Part shown: in pieces, positions 51,905-60,481 of the stretch | Numbering within the stretch: the first letter of the stretch is position 1 | How the letters are laid out: the number at the start of each line of letters is the position of its first letter | Assembly: GCF_003600685.1 (NCBI RefSeq) | Contig: NZ_CP032084.1 | Location: 5,642,001 to 5,706,000, forward strand | Direction: 5' to 3' | Length of the DNA stretch: 64,000 nt | Source: Achromobacter sp. B7 | Lineage (GTDB): Bacteria > Pseudomonadota > Gammaproteobacteria > Burkholderiales > Burkholderiaceae_B | Position numbers and translations under genes: made by a program | Notes under the pieces: model-generated | What the model saw: only the letters and a program-made list of their open reading frames with translations | What the model was told of the DNA's origin: nothing | The model's database searches: none

Positions 51905-52978
51905 ATGCCCACATCCGCCGAACTACACCCGCACGCGCGCTCCTTGCTTGCCGACCACTACCAAGCCATCGATGCGGACCTGCCCGCGTTGCTGGACCTG
52001 CTGTTCGCCCGCAGCGCCGGTGAAGACTGGCACAAGGCCGGCACCTTCAAGCACCATCTGCTGGGCGTGTACCGCACGCTGGCGCTGTGGAACCAGCCGC
52101 GCGAAGTGCGCATGCTGGGCTTGTTCCACAGCGTGTACGGCAACGAATACGTGGACCTGACCTTGTTCGACCGCGAGCGCGAACGCGAGACGTTGCGCAA
52201 CGTGCTGGGCGACGAAGCCGAGGAATGGGTCAGCCTGTTCTGCGCCATGCCTCGCACGAAGTTCGTGCAGGCCGTGCTGGCGGGCCAAGGCACGGGCAGT
52301 GCGGGCATGACGCTTGAAGGCACCGATGGCGAGGTATTTACGTTGACGCCGCGCCAGGTCGCCGCGTTCATCGTCGTGTCCGCCGCCGACATCGGCGAAC
52401 AATGGCACAGCTGGCAAGACGAAATCTTCGCCGGTTATCCGCAGCAGCAGCGGCGTGATCTGAAAGCCAACTGGGCATCGTCGCTGTGGCCCGGCCCGCT
52501 GAAGCCGCCGTCAAATATCCTGTCGATGCTGTCGCACTTGCTGGCGCCCTTGTCTGGCATGCCAGCCGATACCGGCATCCCCGTCCCGCCGGCGTTCGAC
52601 GCGTGCCGCGCCACGCTCAGCCCGCGCGACGAAGCCGCCGCCAGCGCGCTGTATTGGCAGGTCATCACGCGCATGCACCCGCTGACGGAAATGGACAGCG
52701 CGCGCCATCTACTGGAAGCCGCCGTGGCGCATAACCCGTGGGTGGGCGAACCGCGTTTGCTGCTGGCGCAACTGGCGCTGACCTCGGGCGATTTCGACGC
52801 GGCCCAAACGCATGCGGCAGCTGGCTTGGCGGCTTTGCAGGCCTGGGGCACGGCGTGGGACAAGCGCATTGAGTGGGCGGGCTGGATGGCCTGGGCGCGC
52901 ATCGAATTGCAAAACGCCCGCGCGCGTCAATGGCCGGAAAATCTGGCAGCGCTTAATGGCTTGGGGCTGGTGGAGTAA
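51905..52978 (+). CDS. DUF6817-like protein with C-terminal TPR-like region
   Basis: 357 residues. The N-terminal half has a HD-like pattern: FKHHLLGVYRTLALWNQ followed by GLFHSVYGNEYVDLTLF, with several His that could bind a metal, and a regular helical region after it. Sequence style is that of DUF6817. The C-terminal part (about 230-345) has helices in TPR-like arrangement (ARHLLEAAVAHNPWVGEPRLLLAQLALTSGDFDAAQ). It may be a metal-dependent enzyme with a helical partner domain. It stands alone, divergent from the metQ-like gene. Function unknown. Confidence 0.7.
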   Translation: MPTSAELHPHARSLLADHYQAIDADLPALLDLLFARSAGEDWHKAGTFKHHLLGVYRTLALWNQPREVRMLGLFHSVYGNEYVDLTLFDRERERETLRNVLGDEAEEWVSLFCAMPRTKFVQAVLAGQGTGSAGMTLEGTDGEVFTLTPRQVAAFIVVSAADIGEQWHSWQDEIFAGYPQQQRRDLKANWASSLWPGPLKPPSNILSMLSHLLAPLSGMPADTGIPVPPAFDACRATLSPRDEAAASALYWQVITRMHPLTEMDSARHLLEAAVAHNPWVGEPRLLLAQLALTSGDFDAAQTHAAAGLAALQAWGTAWDKRIEWAGWMAWARIELQNARARQWPENLAALNGLGLVE

Positions 52979-53000
52979 GCCCGGGGCGCCGCCACCATGC

Positions 53001-53026
53001 AAACAGCCCCGCATGCGGGGCTGTTT
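53001..53026. terminator. Bidirectional intrinsic terminator
   Basis: A 26-bp palindrome (AAACAGCCCCGC at 53001-53012 with its complement to 53026) lies between the convergent DUF6817-like and ubiX genes. Only short T-runs flank it. Confidence 0.8.
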
Positions 53027-53057
53027 CATTTCACGCGGCACACCGGCAGCGGCCTGG

Positions 53058-53621
53058 CTACTTCATGCCTTCCCAATGCGGGCCGGGCACGATGATGTCG
53101 AACAATTCCAGCACGCGCGCTACGGTGTGATCCACCATTTCTTCAATGGACGACGGGCGGTGATAGAAGGCCGGCAGCGGCGGAAACACGATGCCGCCCA
53201 TTTCGGTTACGGCCGTCATGTTGCGCAGGTGCGCCAGGTTGAAAGGCGTTTCGCGCACCAGCATCACCAGGCGCCGGCGTTCCTTCAAGGTGACGTCGGC
53301 CGCGCGGGTGATGAGGTTGTCGGACAGGCCATGGGCCACCGCCGCCAACGTGCGCATTGAACACGGCACGATCACCATGCCGGCGGTCTGGAACGCGCCG
53401 CTGGCAAGCGTGGCGCCCACATCGCGCACCGAATGCACGTGATCGGCCAGCGCGTAGACGTCGTGGCGGCTGACATCAAGCTCGTGCTTGATGTTCAGCA
53501 CACCAGAGGCGGACACCACCAGATGCGTCTCGACATCATCCACGCCGCGCAAGGCTTGCAGCATGCGCACCGCGTACAACGCGCCCGTGGCGCCGGTGAT
53601 GCCGATAACAAGCCGCCGCAT
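53058..53621 (-). CDS. ubiX: Flavin prenyltransferase UbiX
   Basis: 187 residues; makes the prenylated FMN cofactor of UbiD decarboxylases, needed for ubiquinone synthesis. The N-terminal GITGATGALYAVRML motif binds FMN; VIVPCSMRTLAAVAHGLSDNLITRAADV and LVRETPFNLAHLRNM are family hallmarks with the catalytic Ser and Arg/Glu. Last gene of the minus-strand block from hemA, 7 bp after grxD. Confidence 0.93.
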   Translation of the reverse strand: MRRLVIGITGATGALYAVRMLQALRGVDDVETHLVVSASGVLNIKHELDVSRHDVYALADHVHSVRDVGATLASGAFQTAGMVIVPCSMRTLAAVAHGLSDNLITRAADVTLKERRRLVMLVRETPFNLAHLRNMTAVTEMGGIVFPPLPAFYHRPSSIEEMVDHTVARVLELFDIIVPGPHWEGMK

Positions 53622-53628
53622 CGCGGCG

Positions 53629-53955
53629 TTAAGCCGTGGCGCCGGATTGCTCCAGCAGCGTCTTCAGTTCGCCGGATTCATTCATCTCGTTCATGATGTC
53701 CGAGCCGCCGATGAATTCGCCGGCCACGTACAGCTGGGGAATGGTGGGCCAGCTGGAGAATTCCTTGATGCCCTGGCGGACTTCGTCGTCTTCCAGCACG
53801 TTGACGGTGACCAGCTTCTTCACGCCACAGCCCTTCAGGATTTGAATGGCCTTGCCGGAAAAGCCGCACTGCGGGAATTGGGCGGTGCCCTTCATGAACA
53901 GCACAACGGGGTGCTGGGTCACGGTTTCGCGGATGAATTCTTGAACGTCGCTCAT
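53629..53955 (-). CDS. grxD: Monothiol glutaredoxin Grx4 (GrxD)
   Basis: 108 residues from the ATG at 53955; a longer upstream frame is ignored. The CGFS active site is present ([10 protein letters not shown]), with [19 protein letters not shown] for glutathione binding. CGFS glutaredoxins hold [2Fe-2S] clusters and deliver them to target proteins. Located between prmC and ubiX in the minus-strand block. Confidence 0.95.
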   Translation of the reverse strand: MSDVQEFIRETVTQHPVVLFMKGTAQFPQCGFSGKAIQILKGCGVKKLVTVNVLEDDEVRQGIKEFSSWPTIPQLYVAGEFIGGSDIMNEMNESGELKTLLEQSGATA

Positions 53956-54086
53956 GGTGGTCTCTTGGACAGGCATAACGGAATACGCCAATTATAGGTA
54001 CAGCGGAAAAATCCGCCCGAAATCCCCGGAAGCGGGTCAGGCCAAACGCGTTTTCCGCGCCAAACTCTTGTAACAGACGGCCCGGG

Positions 54087-54920
54087 TCAACCGCGCGCGG
54101 CAGCCCGGCGTCCGCCGGAAATTCGCTCGATGCCGGCCAGGTCGTGGCGGCTGTGCACATTCTCGAACCCGGCATCGGCCAGCAAGCCGCGTACCGCCTG
54201 CGCCTGGTCCCAGCCGTGTTCCAGCCACAGCGCGCCCCCCGGCCTCAGGTGCTGGGCGGCGCCCGTCACGATGCGGCTCAGGTCTTGCAACCCGCTCGCG
54301 CCGTCGGTCAGCGCACCGCGAGGTTCAAAGCGCAGATCGCCCTGGTCCAGATGCGGGTCGTTGCTGGCCACATAGGGCGGGTTGGACACGATCAGATCGA
54401 AACCCTCGCCGGCCGGCACCGCATCGAACCAGCTGCCTTCCACGAACCGCACCGATGCGGTCAGATCCCACGCGTTGGCCGCCGCCACCTTCAGCGCGGC
54501 GGCGCTGACGTCGGACGCCATCACGCGCGCATCGCGTCGGGCCAGGGCGATGGAGATCGCAATGGCGCCGCTGCCCGTGCCCAGGTCCAGCACGGCAGGC
54601 CCGGCGATGCCCGCCACGCACTCCAGCGCGGTTTCCACCAGCACTTCGGTGTCGGGACGGGGAATCAGCACGTCGGGCGTCACGGTGAATCGGTGACCCA
54701 TGAATTCGCGGTGGCCCAGCAGGTACGCCATCGGCTCGCCCGCCAGCCGGCGCGCCAGCAGCGCGTTGAACGCGGCGGCAACGTCGGGGTCCAGCGGGTC
54801 GGTGTCGTGCGCCAGCAGCCATGCGCGCGGCTTTTGCAGCACGTGCTCAAGCAGCATCCGCACTTCCAGGCGCGGCAGGCGGGTGTCGAGCAGCAGGCTT
54901 TTGAGCTGGGGCGTCGTCAT
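54087..54920 (-). CDS. prmC: Peptide chain release factor N5-glutamine methyltransferase
   Basis: 277-residue S-adenosylmethionine-dependent enzyme that methylates the Gln of the GGQ motif of release factors. SAM motif DLGTGSG is at 112-118 and the catalytic NPPY at 180-183. It lies 10 bp after prfA, its substrate's gene, the classic arrangement. Confidence 0.95.
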   Translation of the reverse strand: MTTPQLKSLLLDTRLPRLEVRMLLEHVLQKPRAWLLAHDTDPLDPDVAAAFNALLARRLAGEPMAYLLGHREFMGHRFTVTPDVLIPRPDTEVLVETALECVAGIAGPAVLDLGTGSGAIAISIALARRDARVMASDVSAAALKVAAANAWDLTASVRFVEGSWFDAVPAGEGFDLIVSNPPYVASNDPHLDQGDLRFEPRGALTDGASGLQDLSRIVTGAAQHLRPGGALWLEHGWDQAQAVRGLLADAGFENVHSRHDLAGIERISGGRRAAARG

Positions 54921-54930
54921 GGCGCGCGCG

Positions 54931-56013
54931 TCAGAGGTCGTCGCCCAGCGCCGCCAACTGCTCGGCCTGATGCTCGGCGATCAGCGCGCCGGTCAGCTCT
55001 TCCAGGTCGCCTTCCATGATCTGCTGCAACTTGTACAGCGTCAGGTTGATGCGGTGGTCCGTCACGCGGCCCTGCGGAAAGTTATAGGTGCGGATGCGCT
55101 CGGAGCGGTCGCCCGTGCCGATCAGGCTCTTGCGCTCGGCGGCTTCCTTGCTCTGGCGCTCGCGCGTTTCCTTGTCTTTCAGGCGCGCGGCGAGCACCTG
55201 CATGGCCTTGTCCTTGTTGCGGTGCTGCGAGCGGTCATCCTGGCATTCCACCACCAGGCCGGTCGGCAAGTGGGTGATGCGCACCGCTGAATCGGTCTTG
55301 TTGATGTGCTGGCCGCCCGCGCCGCTGGCGCGGAACGTGTCGATGCGCAGGTCGTTGGCGTTGATGACGATTTCCGACATCTCGTCGGCTTCCGCCATCA
55401 CGGCCACGGTGCAGGCCGACGTGTGGATGCGGCCTTGCGCTTCGGTGGCCGGCACGCGCTGCACGCGGTGTGCGCCGGATTCGAACTTCAGGCGGCCGTA
55501 GGCGCCGTCGCCATCAATGCGCGCGATCACTTCCTTGTAGCCGCCCAGCTCCGAGGCGCTTTCCGACATCAGCTCGACGCGCCAGCCGCGCGCTTCCGCA
55601 TAGCGGGTGTACATGCGCAGCAGGTCGCCCGAGAACAACGCGCTTTCGTCGCCGCCCGTGCCGGCGCGGATTTCCAGGAACACGCTGCGCCCGTCGTTGG
55701 GGTCGCGCGGCAGCAGCAAGAGCTGCAACGCGCTTTCCAGGCTTTCCAGCTTGCCTCGGCCCGACTTGATCTCGTCTTCGGCCATGGCCTTCATGTCGGG
55801 GTCGGACAGCATTTCCTGCGCCGTCGCCAGGTCTTCTTCAGTGCGGGCAAATGCGGTGAACGCGTCGACCACGGGTTCCAGCTCGGCGCGTTCGCGCGAG
55901 AGCTTGCGAAAACGGTCCATATCGGACGCGGTTTCCGGTTGGGCCAGCAACGCGTCCACCTCGGTCAGGCGGTTACACAGATGCTCCAGCCGGCTGCGCA
56001 TGGAAGATTTCAT
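54931..56013 (-). CDS. prfA: Peptide chain release factor 1
   Basis: 360 residues from the ATG at 56013; homology starts there, so the longer frame is dropped. It reads UAA and UAG stop codons. The GGQ motif ([10 protein letters not shown]) is at 233-235, and the stop-codon-reading tripeptide PAT is at 188-190. Between hemA and prmC. Confidence 0.97.
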   Translation of the reverse strand: MKSSMRSRLEHLCNRLTEVDALLAQPETASDMDRFRKLSRERAELEPVVDAFTAFARTEEDLATAQEMLSDPDMKAMAEDEIKSGRGKLESLESALQLLLLPRDPNDGRSVFLEIRAGTGGDESALFSGDLLRMYTRYAEARGWRVELMSESASELGGYKEVIARIDGDGAYGRLKFESGAHRVQRVPATEAQGRIHTSACTVAVMAEADEMSEIVINANDLRIDTFRASGAGGQHINKTDSAVRITHLPTGLVVECQDDRSQHRNKDKAMQVLAARLKDKETRERQSKEAAERKSLIGTGDRSERIRTYNFPQGRVTDHRINLTLYKLQQIMEGDLEELTGALIAEHQAEQLAALGDDL

Positions 56014-56043
56014 GGGGGAATGACCAAAGAAAAAACGGGAATA

Positions 56044-56070
56044 GCGGGCGCCCACAAGACGAACGCCCGC
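56044..56070 (-). other. Hairpin between hemA and prfA
   Basis: GCGGGCG (56044-56050) and CGCCCGC (56064-56070) pair over 13 nt. On the minus strand a TTTTTT run follows only after a 9-nt gap, so it may be a partial terminator that lowers read-through from hemA. Confidence 0.35.
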
Positions 56071-56097
56071 CAGGAGGCGGGACGTGGGGCAGATTCG

Positions 56098-57372
56098 CTA
56101 ACGGCGGGAGTCGCGGCCGGGAAACAGGCGCGGCATCCAGGCAAGCAGTTGCTTGCGGTCGTCGCCTTCACTGCGGTTCAAGGCCGCCAGCGGGCCGTGC
56201 AGGTATTTTTGCGTCAGCCCGTGCGCCAGCTGTTCCAGCACGGCTTCGGGCGATTCGCCACGCGCCAGGAGGCGGCGCGCGCGTTCCAGTTCAGCGGCGC
56301 GGACGTCTTCGGCGGCCTGGTGCAGGTCGCGGATAACGGGCACCACTTCGCGGGACTGCATCCAGTGCATGAAGCCCTGGACGCGGGTTTCGATAATGGC
56401 TTCGGCCTGCACCACGGCAGCGCGGCGCGCGTCGGTGCCGGTCTGCACCAGCCGGCCCAGGTCGTCCACCGAATACAGATAGACGTCGTCCAGGCGGCCG
56501 ACTTCGGGTTCGATGTCGCGCGGCACGGCCAGGTCGATCATGACCATGGGGCGGTGGCGGCGCAGGCGCGTAGCCCGTTCCACCATCCCCAGGCCGAGGA
56601 TGGGCAGGGAGCTTGCCGTACAGGAAACGATGACGTCGAACTCGGACAGGCGATCCGTCAGGTCGGACAGCTTCATGGTGCTGGCCGAAAAACGGTTGGC
56701 CAGGATTTCGGCGCGCTCGGCCGTGCGGTTGGCCACCACCATGCTGCGCGGCCGTTGCGCGGCGAAGTGGGTGGCACACAGTTCAATCATTTCGCCCGCG
56801 CCGATGAACAGCGTGCGGGCCTGGTCCAGGTTGCCGAACACGCGCTCGGCCAGGCGGACGGCGGCGGCGGCCATGGACACCGACTGTGCGCCAATGGCCG
56901 TCTGCGACCGCACTTCCTTGGCCACCGAGAACGTGCGCTGGAACATCTGGTGCAGCAAGGTGCCCAGCGACCCGGCTTCGCCGGCGGCGCGCACGGCGTC
57001 TTTCATCTGCCCCACGATCTGGGTTTCACCCAGCACCATGGAGTCCAGCCCGCTGGCCACGCGGAAAGCGTGACGGACGGCGTCGTCTTGATGATGGCGG
57101 TACAGGTGCGGGCGCAGCGTGCCGGCGTCCAGGCGGTTATGTTCAGCCAGCCAGGCGGGCAATTGATCAGCGACGTGACCGTCGGCCGCGCAATAGATTT
57201 CGGTGCGATTACAGGTGGACAGGATGGCGGCTTCACGGACGGAACCGCCGAATGCCGAACGCAGACCTTCCAGCGCAGGCTTGACCAGATCGACGGGCAT
57301 GGACACGCGTTCGCGAACCGAAACCGGCGCGGACGTGTGGTTCAGACCGAAGGCAAGGACAGCGACCGACAT
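56098..57372 (-). CDS. hemA: Glutamyl-tRNA reductase
   Basis: 424 residues; first step of tetrapyrrole synthesis, reducing glutamyl-tRNA to glutamate-1-semialdehyde with NADPH. Catalytic Cys54 lies in [11 protein letters not shown]. The following NADPH domain and C-terminal dimer helix are complete. It heads the minus-strand block hemA-prfA-prmC-grxD-ubiX. Siroheme for the sulfite reductase also comes from this pathway. Confidence 0.96.
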   Translation of the reverse strand: MSVAVLAFGLNHTSAPVSVRERVSMPVDLVKPALEGLRSAFGGSVREAAILSTCNRTEIYCAADGHVADQLPAWLAEHNRLDAGTLRPHLYRHHQDDAVRHAFRVASGLDSMVLGETQIVGQMKDAVRAAGEAGSLGTLLHQMFQRTFSVAKEVRSQTAIGAQSVSMAAAAVRLAERVFGNLDQARTLFIGAGEMIELCATHFAAQRPRSMVVANRTAERAEILANRFSASTMKLSDLTDRLSEFDVIVSCTASSLPILGLGMVERATRLRRHRPMVMIDLAVPRDIEPEVGRLDDVYLYSVDDLGRLVQTGTDARRAAVVQAEAIIETRVQGFMHWMQSREVVPVIRDLHQAAEDVRAAELERARRLLARGESPEAVLEQLAHGLTQKYLHGPLAALNRSEGDDRKQLLAWMPRLFPGRDSRR

Positions 57373-57410
57373 GTGGATGCGTAAAGAACTGCCACGAAAA
57401 TGACTGAAAG

Positions 57411-57416
57411 ATTATA
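57411..57416 (-). promoter_or_regulatory. -10 box of the hemA promoter
   Basis: A perfect TATAAT on the minus strand lies 39 bp before the hemA start, implying a leader of about 30 nt. The -35 region at the normal distance (GGGCTG) is poor. Confidence 0.5.
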
Positions 57417-57568
57417 CCCCTGCGGGTTATCCCCAGCCCATTTGCGCCCACTTCCGCGACCCTGCGTCGCACCTTCCGTTCCATTCACCCAACAGTCCGC
57501 AGGCGCGACGGGGCGAAAAATAGTTGGCGGATCCGCCCCTACGGCTGGCGTGGGCAAAAAAAATTGTG

Positions 57569-57574
57569 TATAGT
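57569..57574 (+). promoter_or_regulatory. -10 box of the tRNA-Phe promoter
   Basis: TATAGT ends 13 bp before the first tRNA-Phe and is followed by a GC-rich discriminator (TGCGGA). No strong -35 was recognised; TGGCGT lies at the usual distance. Confidence 0.5.
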
Positions 57575-57587
57575 TGCGGACTTCGTT

Positions 57588-57663
57588 GGCCTGGTAGCTC
57601 AGTCGGTAGAGCAGAGGATTGAAAATCCTTGTGTCGGTGGTTCGATTCCGCCCCAGGCCACCA
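57588..57663 (+). tRNA. tRNA-Phe (anticodon GAA), copy 1
   Basis: 76 nt including encoded CCA. The acceptor stem GGCCTGG pairs with CCAGGCC. The D-loop AGCTCAGTCGGTAGAGC, anticodon loop TTGAAAA (GAA at 57621-57623) and T-loop GGTTCGATTCC are standard for bacterial tRNA-Phe. Confidence 0.97.
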
Positions 57664-57703
57664 AAAGAATTATTGGGATTGCGATAGCAATATCAAGACC
57701 CAA

Positions 57704-57732
57704 AAAAGCCCAGCCGCCGCGCTGGGCTTTTT
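57704..57732 (+). terminator. Terminator-like hairpin between the two tRNA-Phe genes
   Basis: AAAAGCCCAGC (57704-57714) and GCTGGGCTTTTT (57721-57732) form an 11-bp stem with a 6-nt loop and a T-run. It ends 16 bp before the second tRNA, leaving no room for a promoter between them. Confidence 0.8.
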
Positions 57733-57748
57733 GCACCGTGTACGTGTT

Positions 57749-57824
57749 GGCCTGGTAGCTCAGTCGGTAGAGCAGAGGATTGAAAATCCTTGTGTCGGTG
57801 GTTCGATTCCGCCCCAGGCCACCA
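57749..57824 (+). tRNA. tRNA-Phe (anticodon GAA), copy 2
   Basis: Identical over all 76 nt to the copy at 57588-57663; anticodon GAA at 57782-57784. The gene starts are 161 bp apart. Confidence 0.97.
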
Positions 57825-57955
57825 GCCCTCCTGATCTCCACCGCTGTGGGGATTTTTTTACGTCCAAATTCTGGCGTTTACCCCCGCCTCGGCGCCCGCT
57901 TGCAAAATATTACATGCCGGCAAAAAAGCCGGGCACGAGGTCTACAATCGTCGGT

Positions 57956-58729
57956 ATGAAACCGGCCGCCAATCTTCGCTTCGCTGTGCGCGACCGCATC
58001 AACGGCGTTGATGTGGGCCCAAAGGCTGTTCCCTTGAGCCTGCTTGGCGAGTTTCAAAAAGACGTCAGCGACTTTCTGCAAGGGTCCACCCGAGAGGTCA
58101 ACCCGGCCGCAGTGCTGGTGTCGATAGAAGAAGGGTCGCTGGTTTTAGTCGCCGAAGGGTTGTTGGCGGCATCAACGCTCTGGGCCGATGTGGAACGCTT
58201 AGCCGTCCCGAATTCTCTCGAAGCCATTGATCCCCGGCGCGCGGCGGTCATCGAGCGCTGGCAAGCCCAGGCACGCAACAATCCCGATCGTGTTTACGCC
58301 CTTGAAGACAACACGCGGCGCGCGCTGACGATCGTCAATGCCCAGTCAGACTTCAAACAATCCGCCGATATTTGGGTAACCGTGGAAAAGTACTTACACG
58401 GCAAAATCGTGGACTGGGGCGGCAAGACCAAGGCGAACGTTCACCTTGTGCTTGAAAATGGCAAATCGCTTACGGTAGCCGCCACTCAGCAATTACTGGC
58501 ACAGGAGAGCGAAAATCGCCTCTATCGCCCAGCCTTGCTGCACGTGACCGCTGAAGAGAATCTACGAACCGGTGAATTGCGCAATTTGAATCTGCGCTCG
58601 TTTGAGGTGCACCACCCCGCGTACGACGACGATGAATTCCAGCGAATGGTACGCAAAGGCACCGCGGCCTGGGCGGACGTACCCGACGCAACACGATGGG
58701 TTGAATCACTGCGTGGCGACGACTCATGA
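57956..58729 (+). CDS. Unrecognised protein, partner of a PIN-domain protein
   Basis: 257 residues from the ATG at 57956; an ATG at 57914 would add 14 residues and lacks a ribosome site. No domain was recognised. The N-terminal part (LRFAVRDRINGVDVGPKAVPL) looks like mixed alpha/beta. The C-terminal part (about 140-215), with KYLHGKIVDWGGKTKANVHLVLENGKS-like strands, looks like a small beta-rich domain, possibly OB-like. The acidic end HHPAYDDDEFQRM and length do not match common antitoxins. It overlaps the PIN gene by 4 bp (ATGA). Codon use and G+C (about 50-55%) are below the surroundings, suggesting transfer. It could be an antitoxin or a nucleic-acid-binding partner; both are guesses. Confidence 0.6.
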   Translation: MKPAANLRFAVRDRINGVDVGPKAVPLSLLGEFQKDVSDFLQGSTREVNPAAVLVSIEEGSLVLVAEGLLAASTLWADVERLAVPNSLEAIDPRRAAVIERWQAQARNNPDRVYALEDNTRRALTIVNAQSDFKQSADIWVTVEKYLHGKIVDWGGKTKANVHLVLENGKSLTVAATQQLLAQESENRLYRPALLHVTAEENLRTGELRNLNLRSFEVHHPAYDDDEFQRMVRKGTAAWADVPDATRWVESLRGDDS

Positions 58730-59118
58730 CGGCAGCAGTGTTGCTGGATACCAGCTATCTGATCTCGCTCGTCGACGCGACTCGCCCCAACCACCAAATT
58801 GCCACCCGGTACTTCCGGCAGATGCTCGACGAGTCTCTGCCGATTTATTTTTCGGCAGTCGTTGCAGCAGAATTCGGCATCAAGCAAGCACTGACCGACT
58901 TACCACTGCAAAAGTTTCGCCACCTGCCGTTCAACATCCCGCACGAGCAGCGAGCCGCCCAATTGTGGAATGCGCTGGGCCCAAGGGGCGATGGCACTGG
59001 GCGCGCAGTTGCGCGTGATGACATCAAACTCATTGCCCAGGCTTGTCACGAGCGCATTCCCTTTGTCCTCAATGAGGACGCTTCCTCGCTGCACAAATAC
59101 TGCGAACGGCTACGTTAG
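58726..59118 (+). CDS. PIN-domain protein (VapC-like ribonuclease)
   Basis: 130 residues. The PIN acidic residues appear in the expected places: Asp8 (LLDTSYLISLVD), Glu49 (VVAAEFGIK), Asp98/Asp99 (ARDDIKLIAQA) and Asp118 (LNEDAS). VapC-type PIN toxins cut tRNA, often the initiator or specific elongator tRNAs, or rRNA. It overlaps its upstream neighbour by 4 bp, like a toxin-antitoxin pair, but the partner is far larger than VapB. It lies 900 bp after two tRNA-Phe genes, a common insertion area. Low-GC compared with neighbours. Confidence 0.82.
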   Translation: MTAAVLLDTSYLISLVDATRPNHQIATRYFRQMLDESLPIYFSAVVAAEFGIKQALTDLPLQKFRHLPFNIPHEQRAAQLWNALGPRGDGTGRAVARDDIKLIAQACHERIPFVLNEDASSLHKYCERLR

Positions 59119-59234
59119 GCTGGCGTATGCCAGGTGCGTTCCATCGTCCTGGCCAGCGGTTATGACCCCGCAGCCTTCCGAATGGATGGTCAGCAAGGAT
59201 TCGACCTAAGCGGCGAACCCTAGAGCGGGTTAAC

Positions 59235-59319
59235 ATTGCCTTCGCTCCGGGGTGCACGCCAGTGCTGAGATTCAGACCCGCGAACTTGACCCGGTTCATG
59301 CTGGCGTAAGAAGAGCAAT
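59235..59319 (+). promoter_or_regulatory. TPP (thiamine pyrophosphate) riboswitch
   Basis: All conserved THI-element parts are present in order: a closing stem P1 (ATTGCCTTC at 59235-59243 with 59310-59319), CGGGGTGC (59248-59255), GCTGAGA (59264-59270), ACCCG (59276-59280), then AACTTGACCCGGTTCATG-CTGGCGTAAG (59283-59310), matching the pyrophosphate-binding half. A GC-rich hairpin (59328-59361) lies in the following expression platform, without a T-run, so control is probably at translation or by Rho. It precedes the LuxE-like gene by 79 bp, and thiamine sufficiency should repress the operon. The PIN gene ends 116 bp before it. Confidence 0.93.
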
Positions 59320-59398
59320 CGTCCGACCCTGCCGCGCCCTTGCGCCGCTTGCGCGGGCGGGCTTCGGAGCTTCCTTGTACCGGAATCGACGAACGCCC

Positions 59399-60481
59399 AT
59401 GAACAACGCTGCCCCGCCCGTCGCGGAACTTCTTGAATTCATTGCCCAGGACGGCTGCACCGATGCGCAGTTCGACCGGATGGCGCTACGGCTTTTTGCG
59501 TATCAATATGGCGCCAACGCGCCGTATCGCGCGTTTTGCCAGCGGCGCGGCGCCACCGTGCGCAATGTGAAGACCTGGAGCGACATTCCCGCCGTGCCCA
59601 TCGACGCCTTCAAGGCGATGGAGCTGCGCTGCGAGGCGCCTCGGGCCGACGAGCGTGTCTTCATGACCAGCGGCACTACGCGCGCCGATATGCGCGGGCG
59701 GCACTTTCACCCGCATCTTGAGATTTACGATCTGTCCATGACGCGCAATTTCGCCGCGCGCGTCATGCGGGGCACGCCGCGCCTGCCGATGGGCATTTTG
59801 TTTCCGGACGAAGCCGCCATGCCCAATTCGTCGCTGGCCCACTATCTGGCCCTGGCCAAGACCGCGTTCGGCACCGAAGACAGCCGCTATTTCATGTCGC
59901 CGCAGGGCATCGACCTGGATGGGTTGTGGCGTCGCCTTGAAGAGGCTGAACGCGACGGCCAGCCCTATGCGCTGCTGGGCGCCAGTTTCAGCTTCGTGCA
60001 TGTGATCGATGCGCTGCGCACCGCGGGCCGCGCGTTCCGTTTGCCGCCGGGCAGCCGCATCCTGGACACCGGCGGCTACAAGGGCCAGTCGCGCGAGCTG
60101 CCGCTGGACACCTTTTATTCCGAGCTGTCCGAGCTGCTGGGCGTGCCGCGATCGCTGTGCATCAACATGTATGGCATGACCGAACTCAGCACCCAGTTTT
60201 ATGACGACGGCAATGCCACCGTCCCTTCCGTGAAATCGGGGCCGCACTGGATTCGCTCGCGCCTGGTCGACCCCGCCAGCGGCCGCACCGTGCCCGCGGG
60301 CGAACGCGGCATCCTGGCGCACTGCGACCTGGGCAACTTCAATTCGGTCAGCACCATCCTCACTGAAGACGTCGGGCAACCCGCCGATGGCGGCTTTTTG
60401 CTGCTGGGCCGTGCTGAAGGCGCGCAGGCCAAGGGCTGCTCGCTGGCCGTCGAAGCATTCATTCAGTCGGCGCGGCCATGA
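59399..60481 (+). CDS. LuxE-like acyl-protein synthetase
   Basis: 360 residues. LuxE activates a fatty acid with ATP and holds it on its own Cys, then passes it to LuxC. Features: the adenylate-forming motif MTSGTTRADMRG (residues 89-100) with Ser91-Gly92-Thr93, the DTGGYKGQSRELPL region, INMYGMTELSTQFYDDG, and a C-terminal Cys347 in AKGCSLAVEAF, placed like the acyl-acceptor Cys of LuxE near its C-terminus. The ATG at 59399 follows the riboswitch; the frame extends upstream through the aptamer and must not be used. It overlaps the LuxC-like gene by 4 bp (ATGA). The acyl substrate is unknown. Confidence 0.88.
   Translation: MNNAAPPVAELLEFIAQDGCTDAQFDRMALRLFAYQYGANAPYRAFCQRRGATVRNVKTWSDIPAVPIDAFKAMELRCEAPRADERVFMTSGTTRADMRGRHFHPHLEIYDLSMTRNFAARVMRGTPRLPMGILFPDEAAMPNSSLAHYLALAKTAFGTEDSRYFMSPQGIDLDGLWRRLEEAERDGQPYALLGASFSFVHVIDALRTAGRAFRLPPGSRILDTGGYKGQSRELPLDTFYSELSELLGVPRSLCINMYGMTELSTQFYDDGNATVPSVKSGPHWIRSRLVDPASGRTVPAGERGILAHCDLGNFNSVSTILTEDVGQPADGGFLLLGRAEGAQAKGCSLAVEAFIQSARP

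Noticed and set aside
57588..57824. Repeated tRNA-Phe as attachment sites of an integrated element
   Set aside because: Only 85 bp lie between the copies and no integrase or phage gene is present; simple tandem duplication is enough.
59252..59398. Upstream extension of the LuxE-like frame
   Set aside because: It would translate the TPP aptamer; family homology starts at the ATG at 59399.
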